Part shown: positions 34,451-44,603 of the stretch, piece by piece | Numbering within the stretch: the first letter of the stretch is position 1 | How the letters are laid out: every line of letters begins with the position of its first letter | NCBI GenBank assembly: GCA_958496175.1 | Contig: OY292275.1 | Span: 10,478,001-10,542,000 of the forward strand | Direction of reading: 5' to 3' | Length of the DNA: 64,000 bases | Origin: Sisyra terminalis | Lineage: Eukaryota; Arthropoda; Insecta; Neuroptera; Sisyridae | Made by a program: the position numbers and the translations under genes | The notes under the pieces: model-generated | What the model saw: only the letters and a program-made list of their open reading frames with translations | Databases searched by the model: none | Told to the model about the DNA's origin: nothing

Positions 34451-35305
34451 ATTAAAATTTGGTCAAAAAGTCAACTTTAAAGTTGGATTTGATAATATTT
34501 ACTTTTATATGTACCAAAAAGAAAAGTTAATTTTCTAATAAATGGTTTTGTTAAACTAAATCATCCAACCCCAGTTGACTAATAAATCAATCCCTTGATT
34601 ATACCCTTCTTAATGAAACCAAATATGCACTTAGGAGATACTTTTCAATATTACCCTCTGTTTTGAAAGGACACACAGGAAAACACCTTTTCACTACTTC
34701 AAATATCAATATAGCAAGTACGAAAAGGGTTGTTTCCGCATCCCTTCAGGATAAATAAGATATGTTTAATATAAAAACTTTATGATTTTCCGAAGATGAA
34801 ACCTCTATAAACTCTTAAACCGTACTAAATACATATAAACTGACTTGGGTTGGCTTTTAAAATATTTAAGGGACAAAAAAGCTCTAAAAGTAGTCGATAA
34901 CAGTTTAAACTTATTTAGTGATAGTAAAAAAAAGGATAACATAAATATAGTTATGAATTTTTGAGATTTTCAATATTTGGTTAAAAATCACCGACTTATT
35001 TTCTATTATTTGGTGTATTTTCATTTACGTAATGATCAGAATACCAACATTAATTGGGTATTGAGATATACGAGTAATGCTGTGTTATCTTCCATGGAAG
35101 CGTTTATCAATAGGATATTATGTAATAAATTAAGATGATCACTCGATTTACAATTATGCAATTGTAAACTACATATTGACTAATTGCATTGTTGGACTGT
35201 AATCGCCTAGTTTGCGAAATTTGACTTCGAATTTCGCAAATAATCTTCAGTATAAATCTCAATACAAAAGTTAATATGGGACAGAAACTTACACGTATGT
35301 AAATA
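34451..35305. other. No gene recognised
   Basis: AT-rich spacer. No frame or repeat structure recognised. Confidence 0.45.
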
Positions 35306-35307
35306 TA

Positions 35308-36120
35308 GGGGAGACTGAAAAGTAATGTTGTTTTTTTTTATGTAACATTATCAAATCTTTAACATCTAATGTACAATTTTAAATTCCAAATTAGATAAAA
35401 TCAATTGATTACTAAGAAAAATATTTGAAAATCACATTTTGAACATCAATTTAAGTTTTCAATTTGTTCGCCACTTAAAAAAATGATGTGGCAATTGAAA
35501 TAAATATTAATCCGATGGAACTTTAGGTGATTATGGTGGTAAAGAAAAAATTACTCATCCTTGATTTATTAATACCTTCCAGGATTTTTCTTGTGCAAGG
35601 GAATCTTGCATTATAACGTTGTAGAAAAAAATTATCTTTGTTGACAATTCTAGGGAATTTTTAGGTACTTGCCAAGTCAACCAGGATTGATGTGGAATAT
35701 TTGATGGTTCTTAATTTATCTGAAATGAATGTGGTATCACTTTCTCCCTTTACATCTTATAGTTTAAAGTTGATATCATTGTTGGTTGATAAGAATTCAA
35801 GATTTGAAAACTATCGAACTTGACCTTAAAAAAATTCATTTGGCACTAATAAACATCTAATGTACTTGAACAAATAATTGAAATTTTGTTGGAATCCTGT
35901 AAAATTCGTAGAGTACACCTTACCGAATCTGTAGTTCTTCGGGTATTTTAACAACGGTCATTTCAATAGAAATTTCTGAATAATAATTTTTTTGATCTTT
36001 TATGAGTATACAAGTACTCTAATCTTATTTCTAGTACTACTTTAAAATAAATAATGAGTCAATTAATTGCAATTAGTAGACGCCTATGGATTCCGAAGCA
36101 GTATTACTTTTCGGTTTCCC
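35308..36120 (-). mobile_element. mariner-like transposon relic
   Basis: TA-flanked (35306-35307, 36121-36122) with terminal repeats GGGGAGACTGAAAAGTAAT and GGGAAACCGAAAAGTAAT. On the minus strand at about 35462-35560 the frame reads 'LPP*SPKVPSD*YLFQLPHH', a decayed version of the mariner signature HPPYSPDLAPSDYHLF, followed by 'FFKW'. It is internally deleted (813 bp against about 1.3 kb) and full of stops. It is not the same family as the copy at 41843-43125, because the termini differ. Confidence 0.75.
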
Positions 36121-36122
36121 TA

Positions 36123-36769
36123 ACAAATAGTTACATTTAAACTTCTATACACTTACGGAACTAGAAACGAAACTATGGAAGATATCAAGTACATATCGAA
36201 AATTAAGTTAATTTAAATATTTAAAGTTAAAATTTAACCGTAAAACTTAAAGAGAACCAATACTTAATTCATGGGAATCGCTCATGAATTTGAGTAATTT
36301 AATCTAGGATATTTACTGAAAATGTTTAGTACTGCAGATAAAGAGACTATAGTCTATACCGTGCAACTTTAATCACACTTTGTGTAACAATATTTGTTAG
36401 TTCATACTTAAAAAAATATAAAAAAAAATCCAAAGAAAATTGCAATTATATTAACTGTTTTGCAGAATTTTACACGAAAAATTTGGATATTTACATTTAA
36501 AAGAAAGCCTTGATTTAGCAGCTGATTTATTTTTTAAATCATCAACTACGAAAAAGTGTTCAGATAATATTGAACTACTGCTAGTAATATTTTTATGTAG
36601 AAAACAAAAATCCGTGTTTTTTTTTTCTTAACGACAAAATGATGCATTTTCTTTTAAAATTTTTGGATGATATCTTTAAGTTCACAACAACGAACTAGTT
36701 TTAGAGTTAGATCTATTTAATATTTGGGCAAAAGTTTAGAAAAAATATTACCCAAATTCAGGCGTAGTT
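36123..36769. other. No gene recognised
   Basis: AT-rich spacer. Nothing recognised. Confidence 0.4.
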
Positions 36770-36777
36770 ATATCTAG

Positions 36778-36923
36778 CCAAGGCTTATAAAATACACAGG
36801 TGGCCTCATGCGCTCCCTGACGCATGCCGAAGAAATTCGTACATATCTTCAAACTAATTCAAATTTCAAAATTCTTCGAATCACGTCATTTAATGGGGCA
36901 ACCTGTGTATTTTATAAACCTTG
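36778..36923. mobile_element. Short hAT-like MITE, 146 bp
   Basis: Inverted ends CAAGGCTTATAAAATACACAGGT-type on the left and CAAGGTTTATAAAATACACA read inward from the right. The flanks are ATATCTAG (36770-36777) and ACATCTAG (36924-36931), an 8-bp duplication with one mismatch. The 8-bp length fits hAT, but assignment to hAT is inference. Confidence 0.65.
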
Positions 36924-36931
36924 ACATCTAG

Positions 36932-38100
36932 CAGGGTATAAGGATGGGATTTAAATAAAAAAGATTCTGACCTACCATTTATTATGAGACCTTCCATTTA
37001 AGATTTTAAATGTTTTTAATCAAAGTACTTGTACAAAATGTTATGTGCTTACCTTTTTAGATACATCAATATATTGCGCTAAAATAATAATTAAACAAAC
37101 ACGTTTAAGATGCCTGATTGTTCAAAAGTGTTTATTTTTCAGCATTATATTTAATTATAAGTTTCATGTAATTCAAATGTTGGCACCTTTTGATCTTAAG
37201 GCCCTAGGTTATTCTCTAATTAGACTAATGGAAAATCAGAAGAAAATACTTGTCAGAATGTGAAGCTTTGACGGGATTATAACCAAGAGAAATTGGGATG
37301 TTTGTTGCCAATTGTCAAATAACATTCTATTCCTTGCTTACAAAATTTCACGTGGATTCTCAGCCTGCAGTAGGTGAAATAAGGACTCAGGGAATATAAC
37401 ATGCCTAAGGCTGCAAATGATTTTTAAGCATCAAATCTTTCAGTAGAAGAAAAAAAAAATAAAAACAGAGGATGTAGGCATAAAAGACATATATTTTGTA
37501 GAGGAAATTATTTTTCACAAATTAATAATAATTGATTAATAATACCATTATTTAGTGCGAATTTGGTACCAATAACGAGAGTACCATAAAAAAACACAGT
37601 GTGTCTACTGTTGAGTAGTGACCTAAGTCAAGTGCCATTCCTACGAACCCTTAATGATCTCCAAAATAAAGCAAACTATTTTGCACATAGTTAAACTATT
37701 GAAAAAAAAATTAATCAAAGCTTCAGCAAGCTTAGTGATAGTTTGCATTTTCTTACTTAAGGGGTAAAAATGGATCGAAAATATTTTTCGATCTAGCGAG
37801 AGGAAAAAAATAATCAATAAAATTAGAAATTTTGAAAATTTTATACAACTTTTTACGCTATTGATGGCAATAAGAGTGGAAATTTATATTCTAACTCTTG
37901 AAATTACCTTTTAAATTTTTTTTCCTAGTTTTCTTGATATATTTGGGGAAATTTCTTAGTGATAATATGGAAATAATAATATATCTCAAAAAATTGAGTT
38001 GATATCCAACATTTATAAAATTATAAACCTCAGTTTTAATGTTAAGCAATCTTCTGCACTTGTGAATCATCACAAAGCAGTTATGCAGTGATCCAATCTA
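36932..38100. other. No gene recognised
   Basis: Chance frames only (37045-37263, 37891-38073). 37330-37460 is slightly less AT-rich. No repeat structure seen. Confidence 0.4.
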
Positions 38101-38106
38101 CTTGAT

Positions 38107-38152
38107 GACCACTAAGGAAGATTGCTTGGCAATCGAAATACGTATCTGGGCA
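38107..38152 (+). ncRNA. Hammerhead-ribozyme-like sequence
   Basis: Laid out as a type I hammerhead: stem I strand GACCA (38107-38111); core CTAAGGA (38112-38118; consensus CUGANGA, with A in place of the invariant G); one extra A; stem II GATTGC-TTG-GCAATC (38120-38134); GAA (38135-38137); stem III ATA-CG-TAT (38138-38145); C at the cleavage position (38146); and stem I strand TGGGC (38147-38151). Stem I pairs A-U, C-G, C-G, one mismatch, then G-C. The G-to-A change should inactivate this copy. Hammerheads of this compact kind are known in Penelope-like elements. A relative lies at 12866-12917 (minus). Confidence 0.55.
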
Positions 38153-38159
38153 AATACGT

Positions 38160-39900
38160 CACGAATATTTTTGTTTGAACTTCTGATCAAATTTATGTTT
38201 ATGGTATGATTTTTATATATAATTATATTAAATTATACTATATAAATTGGACCGCAATATATCCTATATATTGTATACGCATTATGTGGTATGTTAAAAT
38301 TTAAACGGGAGACATTGTAAGATAGTTTGGTAGGAATTGATCAGAAATATTACAAAAAGGTTAACAATTGGTCAAATTGGAATGAACAGAAGTTTGCGGT
38401 TTAATGATTGAAGCAATAAAAATGTACCTAATTAATTAATAATTTTAATTCTAAAGCTTCATAAGTGGTGTATAGAATTTTTGCTGTTGGTTTTGTTTAA
38501 TTACACTGACAAAATGTCTGAATTTTTGGGAAGAAGTTTGAAAAAGAAAAAAATATTCTTTTGAGAAATTCAATTCTTTTCTTTGGAAAAGTCAAGGGAT
38601 TTATTATTAGGTTAATTTCTTAAGGATAGTGAAATTATTGCAAGAAAAGCAAAGTGTGAATAATTTTTAACATATTTCGGACAATTTAAGATATGTTATG
38701 TGATATAAAATATTATATAACATACTGATTTAACTTTTATCAGTTTGACTTGAGATTTTAAAGCATAAAGCTCATTGCCCATTACCCACACTTTGAGATG
38801 GTTTTATTACAATAACTTTATCTTTATAAACATTCTTACCAAAAACCGATCTTTTAAAGTTTTTTAAATTTTTTTAAACAATCAAAACCTTAACTTCTCC
38901 AAATAAATATATTTTTAATATTTGATTGATCATATAATTTTAAACTTTGCAACAAAACTTTGTTGCCAAACTTTAAAACTTTTTAAAAACCACCGCAGAC
39001 AATACCAGTTCTGTTTAGAACTTTAAAATTGAAGGAAAGATTGATATGCTATCCGCTCCATTCTAAAAACAACACAACAACAGGAAATGTTCACCATGTT
39101 TACGAATTTACTACGTAAAACGTAAATTTTGTAAATTTTCTCCAGCGCATAATTAAATTAGAGTACAAGGAAAAGTTTTCTGACTAAAAATAAAAATTGT
39201 GTAGTGAAATTTGTAGACATTCATAAAAAAAAATAGAATAAATTTTCAAGTATTTGCAAATGTCAAAAATATACGAGTACGTTAAAGCTCTCTGGAAATG
39301 TTTACTTATTTTTATCTTAACAACTAGTATTTAAAGCTCTTGAAGAGTAAATAAATACTTTTAGTCCATTTCCACCTCCGCACGGCCGAATAAACAAGTA
39401 AACAAATATTTTATTCGCTTGTATCTATATCCGTTTTTTTTTCTTCTTCATATACATTTATTGTATATCACATTCGATGCGCCCCGTTTTGATCGTGTGT
39501 TTATTTTCTCACGCGAAAAATAAATAACGAATTGCGGGATTGAATCAAAATAGGAAAGAGGTCGTTGAAATGGAGGAATAAGTGCTTTGAAATAGTGATA
39601 TTGTAAAAGCTCAAAACCTCACATTACCTCGACCGGGTTAAATCATCCACTCCACTGTCTACAACCCTTTTTTATCCCATCTTTCTCCCATTTTGCATCA
39701 CGTAATAAACCAAATAAATGTTCCTATAAGATACATTTTTTAATTTAAATAAAATATTACTATTAAAACTTTTGTAATGAATCTTCTCATTATCAGGACT
39801 TTGGAAGTTATTTCATGTAGCTATTTCATGACCAATAAGGTATTACAGCCTAATTCAAAAACTGTTTTAAATTAATCTGTTATTGATAAAATACCACAAC
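38160..39900. other. No gene recognised
   Basis: AT-rich up to about 39350. 39361-39720 is richer in GC (CGCACGGCCG, CGATGCGCCCCG) and may be unique sequence. No coding motif seen. Confidence 0.45.
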
Positions 39901-40058
39901 TTTTTTTTTTTCCACTTAATTTGCACAATCTGCCTCTTGGCAATAATTGCAATTTGTCGTCTTGTCCTGCTCTTGAATTGGTTGTGTCCACCAACACAAG
40001 TCAATATTTATTTATTAATTAAATTATTTAATTTGATTCACTTTTTATTAATTATTTT

Positions 40059-40625
40059 TTATTTGAATCGGTCTGTTAGTTCCAAAATTGAGGGTATTTT
40101 TAGTTTTCTATTCTCGGTGCTATTGTCGAGCAAATTGAGGGCTAGCTGGTTAGGATGGTTGTCCAGTCTCATTTGGTAACTTTTAGCACTCTTTGAAATA
40201 ACATCCTTGACTTTATCAATTTGAAGATCTTCGTGTATGCGGTCGTTGTTGATATACCATGGCACGCCTATTATTTTTCTTAGAGTTTTGGATTGAAATC
40301 GCTGGATGATTTCTATATTGGAGTGAGATGCTGTACCCCAAAGTTCCAGTCCGTACGTCCAGATTGGTTTCAATACTAACTTATATATCGCCATTTTGCT
40401 TTCAATGGATAGTTGCGACTTGTGCCCGATCAGCCAGTATAGTTTTCCAAATTTTTGGTTCAACTGTTTTCTTTTTTCCTTAATGTGATATGTCCAGGTC
40501 ATCCGTCTATCTAAGTACATTCCCAGGTATTTCGCTTGTTTGCACTGAGGTACTTCAACTCCATTCAATTTCACCGGGGGACAGTTCTGGTGCCTATTGC
40601 GTAACGTGATTTGATTTGGTTTCAC
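40059..40625 (-). pseudogene. Jockey-type RT, C-terminal region
   Basis: An open frame of 188 codons: 'QAKYLGMYLDRRMTWTYHI', 'KFGKLYWLIGHKSQLSIESK', 'LVLKPIWTYGLELWGTAS', 'SKTLRKIIGVPWYINN', ending at 40059. These are the canonical Jockey connection and C-terminal blocks. No stop breaks it, so the copy is not very old. Directly upstream, in another frame, lies the piece 40631-40819. Confidence 0.88.
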
Positions 40626-40630
40626 TCACC

Positions 40631-40819
40631 TTAATTTTCCATTTGCTGGCCCACCGGTGGAAGATGTCTAATGCCTCTAGCCGTAGTGATTCCGTCGACT
40701 GTTGGGAGATCAGCCGTGTATAGAACATACAGCAAGGGTCCAAGAATGATCCCCTGTGGCACCCCAGCTCTCACTCGACCAAGCACGCTGACTGCGTCCC
40801 TTTGTTTCACTTGGAACAA
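40631..40819 (-). pseudogene. Jockey-type RT palm fragment lacking the catalytic box
   Basis: Encodes 'VLGRVRAGVPQGIILGPLLY' and 'LYTADLPTVDGITTA', the RT block just before the FADD/YADD motif. After ITTA the sequence jumps, one frame over, to 'LEALDIFHRWASKWKIK', which normally follows that motif by about 30 residues. A deletion at about 40673-40680 therefore removed the catalytic Asp-Asp box and shifted the frame. The change is specific to this copy or its source. Confidence 0.85.
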
Positions 40820-40885
40820 AAAATATAAATATATTTTTTTATTCCAATTATTTCATAAAAGCGTGTTTTAATTTTGCAATTCAAA

Positions 40886-41500
40886 TTTGGGCGCGAAAAC
40901 GCCAATTCTCAGGCTGCCATGTCTGTGACGTCACTGGCATTGTAAACATTACGCTTCGCTGAAAGAAATAAACATATTTTCGAAATAAATAATGAGTTCT
41001 AGTGGCTATAGTCCATATCATTGGTGTCTTGTGTCTGAATGTTAGAATACAAGTGTTAAAACACCGGAAAAGTTATGGATACAATTGCCAACAGATTTAA
41101 AAATGAGAAATACGTGGCTGAAATTAGCACGAAGAGATCCGAAGTCATTGTCCACCAAAACGAAATACTATTTTTGTGAGGATATAGATGTTTTAACATT
41201 TCTTAATTCCGCAGAACAGAAGTCGGGATTGCAAGCGAAGAATTTCGCCACCATCAATGTATTTGTTCGTGAAAGATTAGTACTTTCTGCTTTTACAAAG
41301 CCGTCTTCCATGGTCAATATATTATAGTATAGGTGCAGAATATCCAGAAACGTGATAGTAATAACTGAGAAACTTCGTAAATCTAATAAATTACACAGTA
41401 GACAAGTACAGCAAAAACCGAGGTTGTTTATTTACAAGTCCAGTGACGTCACAGCAAAAGCTAACATGGCGTACAGCGTTTTTGATATTCGAAGCACAGA
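40886..41500 (+). mobile_element. THAP-domain element relic with inverted flanks
   Basis: CTGTGACGTCACTGG (40923-40937) and CCAGTGACGTCACAG (41440-41454) are inverted, and similarity extends outward (AAAACGCC…GCCATGT against ACATGGCG…GCGTTTTT). The THAP frame lies between them. THAP domains occur in P-element, Kolobok and ISL2EU-type transposases as well as host genes. The inverted flanks favour a transposon, but the superfamily is not determined. The exact ends and any duplication are unclear. Confidence 0.5.
40992..41327 (+). pseudogene. THAP zinc-finger domain fragment
   Basis: ATG at 40992 gives 'MSSSGYSPYHWCLVSEC', a TAG stop at 41043-41045, then in the same frame 'NTSVKTPEKLWIQLPTD', 'LKMRNTWLKLARRDPKSLST' and 'YYFCEDIDV'. 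The pattern C-x4-C … W … C-x2-H of the DNA-binding THAP zinc finger is clear. The final Cys-Glu-Asp-His-Phe is disturbed (CEDID, His lost), and one stop interrupts it. After that the frame (to 41327) is not recognisable. Non-functional. A host THAP gene exon is the alternative reading. Confidence 0.7.
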
Positions 41501-41840
41501 TTAAAAAACTTGTATTTTCAAATTGAAATATTTAATTTATTTTGCAGTTTTATGAATAGAAATTAATATTTTTCGATTGTTTTTTCATAAATGTACCATA
41601 AAAACATAATTTTAGATTTTATTTTTCATAGTGCGTAATACCCTATTCAAAACTATTTTTTTTTTTGGAATACAACAATAATTTTCAACGATTTCCCTTC
41701 AAATTATGTTCGCATATCTGGAACATATCTCTACCTATTAGTTAAATTTATAGTTTAGTTTTTGATTGTACAAAGCTTTGGATTTGGCCACTTGGTTCTC
41801 TCTAAAGCGAAGTTATTTTCGCAAAAAGTTTTGCATTGAT
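41501..41840. other. Spacer before the mariner insertion
   Basis: AT-rich spacer. Nothing recognised. Confidence 0.4.
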
Positions 41841-41842
41841 TA

Positions 41843-41879
41843 CCAGGTTGTTCAATAAGTTTTGTCGTTCGATAAGAAA
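41843..41879 (+). repeat. mariner terminal inverted repeat (3' side of the transposase)
   Basis: Starts CCAGGTTGTTCAATAAG. Identical over 37 bases to the reverse complement of 43089-43125. Confidence 0.97.
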
Positions 41880-41910
41880 AACATAATTTTATGGTTCAAA
41901 ATACACTTTA

Positions 41911-42948
41911 TTATTCAGTATAATCTCCCTGAACATTATTACATTTGCTCCAACGATCCTCCAATCTGTGGATCCCATGCCTGAAGTGAGAATCCAGAAG
42001 GTCTGCAAAATACGCTTCAACAGCCGTTATGACCTCTTTATTTGATGAAAAACGCTTGCCACGCATAAATTTTTTGAGTTCTGGAAACAAATGGAAGTCG
42101 CTGGGGGCCAAATCTGGTGAATACGGTGGATGCTCCAACAATTCGAACTTTAATTCATGGATTTTAGCCAATGTCAAAATGCTCTTGTGACACGGTGCAT
42201 TGTCCTGATGAAAAAGGATATTTTTCTTCTGCAAACCGGGTCTTTTTTTACGATTTTTTTCCTTCAACTGGTCCAAAAGGTTGCAATAATATTCAAAATT
42301 AATTGTTTTACCAGTTTGCAAGTAATGCACAAACAAAATTCCTTTCGCATCCCAAAAAACTGATGCCATAACCTTCTTCCGGACACGAACTCGTTTCGAA
42401 GCCGAACAACCAGGGTCACACCACTCTTTAGCCTCTTGTTTTGATTCAGGACCATGGTGATAGACCCAAGTCTCATCCATAGTGATGAATCGATGCACAA
42501 AATCCACTTTATCCTTTTTAAAACGCTCCAAATGTCGCTGAGAAAGTCGCATTCGAATGTGTTTTTGTTCCAGTGTTAGCGAATGCGGCACCCATTGTGC
42601 ACACAGCTTTCTAAGACCCAAAATTTCACTTAAAATATGGCTCATACTGCCTAATGAGATGTGTAGAGCCTCTACTAAATCTCTCTCAGTCAACTGACGA
42701 TCTTCCAAAACCATATCCTGTATTTTGGCTATGATTTCTGGTGTTGATGCGCTTTTTGAACGTCCTTCACGTGGATCGTCTTCAAGGCTTGTACGACCAC
42801 GTTTAAATTCAGCAACCCATCTTTCTACTGTTCTAATTGAAGGTGAACAATCATTATACACTTTTAACATTCGTTCGTGAATTTATTTTGGTGCTACCCC
42901 TTCCAAAAATAAGAATTTTATCACTACACGATATTGATTTTTTTTCAT
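41911..42948 (-). pseudogene. mariner transposase, single nonsense mutation
   Basis: Read from the ATG at 42948 ('MKKNQYRVVIKFLFLEGVAP') the frame is 345 codons, the normal mariner length, with one TAA at codon 22 (42883-42885), where relatives have a Gln. From the next ATG (42870) 319 codons are open. The N-terminal helix-turn-helix region and 'WVPHSLT' linker motif are present. The catalytic D34D triad is complete: Asp in 'MDETWVY', Asp in 'FHQDNAPCH', and Asp in 'YSPDLAPSDFHLF', with 34 residues between the last two. The transposase cuts and pastes between the terminal repeats. Internal start at 42870 would miss part of the DNA-binding domain, so activity is unlikely. Confidence 0.95.
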
Positions 42949-43088
42949 TGTAAAAAATACTGTGATACGGGGACACTAAATGACGTGTAAACAAAGAATA
43001 AATTGACAGATTAAAATAAAACTTCACATACGTTCATATGAAGAGTGTACCAAGAAAACAAAAAAAAATTGGGCTAGTAGCAAAGCCC

Positions 43089-43125
43089 TTTCTTATCGAA
43101 CGACAAAACTTATTGAACAACCTGG
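43089..43125 (-). repeat. mariner terminal inverted repeat (5' side of the transposase)
   Basis: Perfect reverse complement of 41843-41879. It ends CAACCTGG next to the TA target duplication. Confidence 0.97.
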
Positions 43126-43127
43126 TA

Positions 43128-44603
43128 TTGTCGATACAAAGGAGAAATGAATCTATTATTTTTTTTTGAATGGTTATAAACTTATTAAAGCTTGATTTCG
43201 ACTTAATTAAATTTAAGAAAGTGGGTCAAATTTGTTCGCCTAATAAATACCAAGGCAAGTATAGAACCAAATAAATGCCTACAAAAAAAGCTGAAAAGCT
43301 TTTAAGTTAAAATTGAATTACGTAAATTCAATTGATGCAAACTTAATGAAATTCATCCCTTACGCAAATAAAAGACCTACTTTTTGAGATTGAAGGTTTT
43401 AATCAATTAAAAAGTTAAATTATTTATGGGGTAATATATAATGAATGGAGGATGATAAGAGAGTAATTATTACTATCATTACATGGTTGATATAGCTTTA
43501 GTGATGTGTTAAACTTAATGTAGATAGGCCCGGGACTTCTGGGAGAATATCACGCCTTGAATTATGCAACTATCGCGATGCTCGGTTAAACATGACGTTC
43601 CCGGTTTCATTCCAGGGAACCGAACACCATCTCGAGCTCATCCTATTTACATTTATGATAAGACACCTCCAGGTCTTATTCACTTCGTGCATCGTTCGCG
43701 TTAAATAATAATATTCTGCCACGTTAATAAGTAAAAAAGACACAAAAAAGCTTTCTAGAAAACCCAAAAAAAAAAGCAATTATTGCTTTTTTTCAGTAAA
43801 AAGCCTCAAAAAACAAGTGTTGATTGAATCATCCCCAAATAATTATAAATGAAATTAGTACGTTTGACGTCATTTTATATCAGAATTGAAAGTAGGGTAG
43901 AAGAGGGTGGAAACTAACTGTTGATTAAAATATGGAAATGAATACGAATGTCGCTGTTGTCATTTCATAAGGACTTTGAGTGGAGTGAAATTTTCACAAG
44001 CGTAATGTTATGATGATTTTATTATTGTTTTAACTACGCAAATTGTCACATTCAATTATTGAGAGTATGGAAGAGAGTTGAAAGGGATGTTATTATTATT
44101 CATTTTAGTTTGAAAATTGCGCTATTGTTTTATCGTACACCTTCACATACTAAAGTAATTGAATATACTTTTTGGCTGCTTTTTACACTAAATCAATTTT
44201 GTATTATAATGAAGTACGTTTTGAAAGAAATATTTTTTTGCGACGAAGAATTGAAGTTACTAAATGCCTATTTTATAAAAACTTATATAAGTAAAATTGA
44301 TAAATGCATTATTATTACATCGTATGACATTTATTTTTTTAATATGTTTTTGTTGTAATAAAAATAAAATTTTCGGAATTATTTAAGTTCACACCATACG
44401 TATTTATATCCTGATTCTTCCCTATAAAATAGAAGTCAGTCGGTCAAACCGTTCCCGAAATATGATGGAGAGTAGTTTAAAAAAAACAGTTTTGAGAAAA
44501 AAGCGTTGGAAGTTTAAAATATTGTTGAAATTTTAGTAACTTCTGTATCTTTATAACTTCCAATTTTGAAAAAAATCATTTTACCACCATATTTAAGATA
44601 TGT
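43128..44603. other. No gene recognised
   Basis: 43500-43720 is GC-richer and probably unique (includes the palindromic TTCCCGGTTTCATTCCAGGGAA-like stretch near 43599). 44390-44520 has words seen in the TTAA elements (CGGTCAAACCGTTCCCGAAA, CAGTTTTGAGAAAAAAGCG), so it may be the remnant of another such element. Confidence 0.4.

Larger units (their letters stand above)
39901..40819 (-). mobile_element. Jockey-type retrotransposon, 5'-truncated with internal deletion
   Basis: On the minus strand it runs from part of the RT domain to a 3' UTR and an 11-base A tail (T-run at 39901-39911). The 3' UTR has the box TTGCCAAGAGGCAGATTGTG shared with 18588-18830. 5' truncation is near 40819. I could not find a clear target-site duplication. 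It is a different subfamily from the copy at 3632-4301. Confidence 0.85.
41843..43125 (-). mobile_element. mariner transposon, nearly intact
   Basis: 1283 bp with perfect 37-bp terminal inverted repeats (41843-41879 and 43089-43125; start CCAGGTTGTTCAATAAGTTT), flanked by TA at 41841-41842 and 43126-43127. The length and architecture are those of a complete mariner. The only visible lesion in the transposase is one premature stop. Perfect termini and an almost open gene mean a very recent arrival compared with everything else in the window. Confidence 0.97.
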
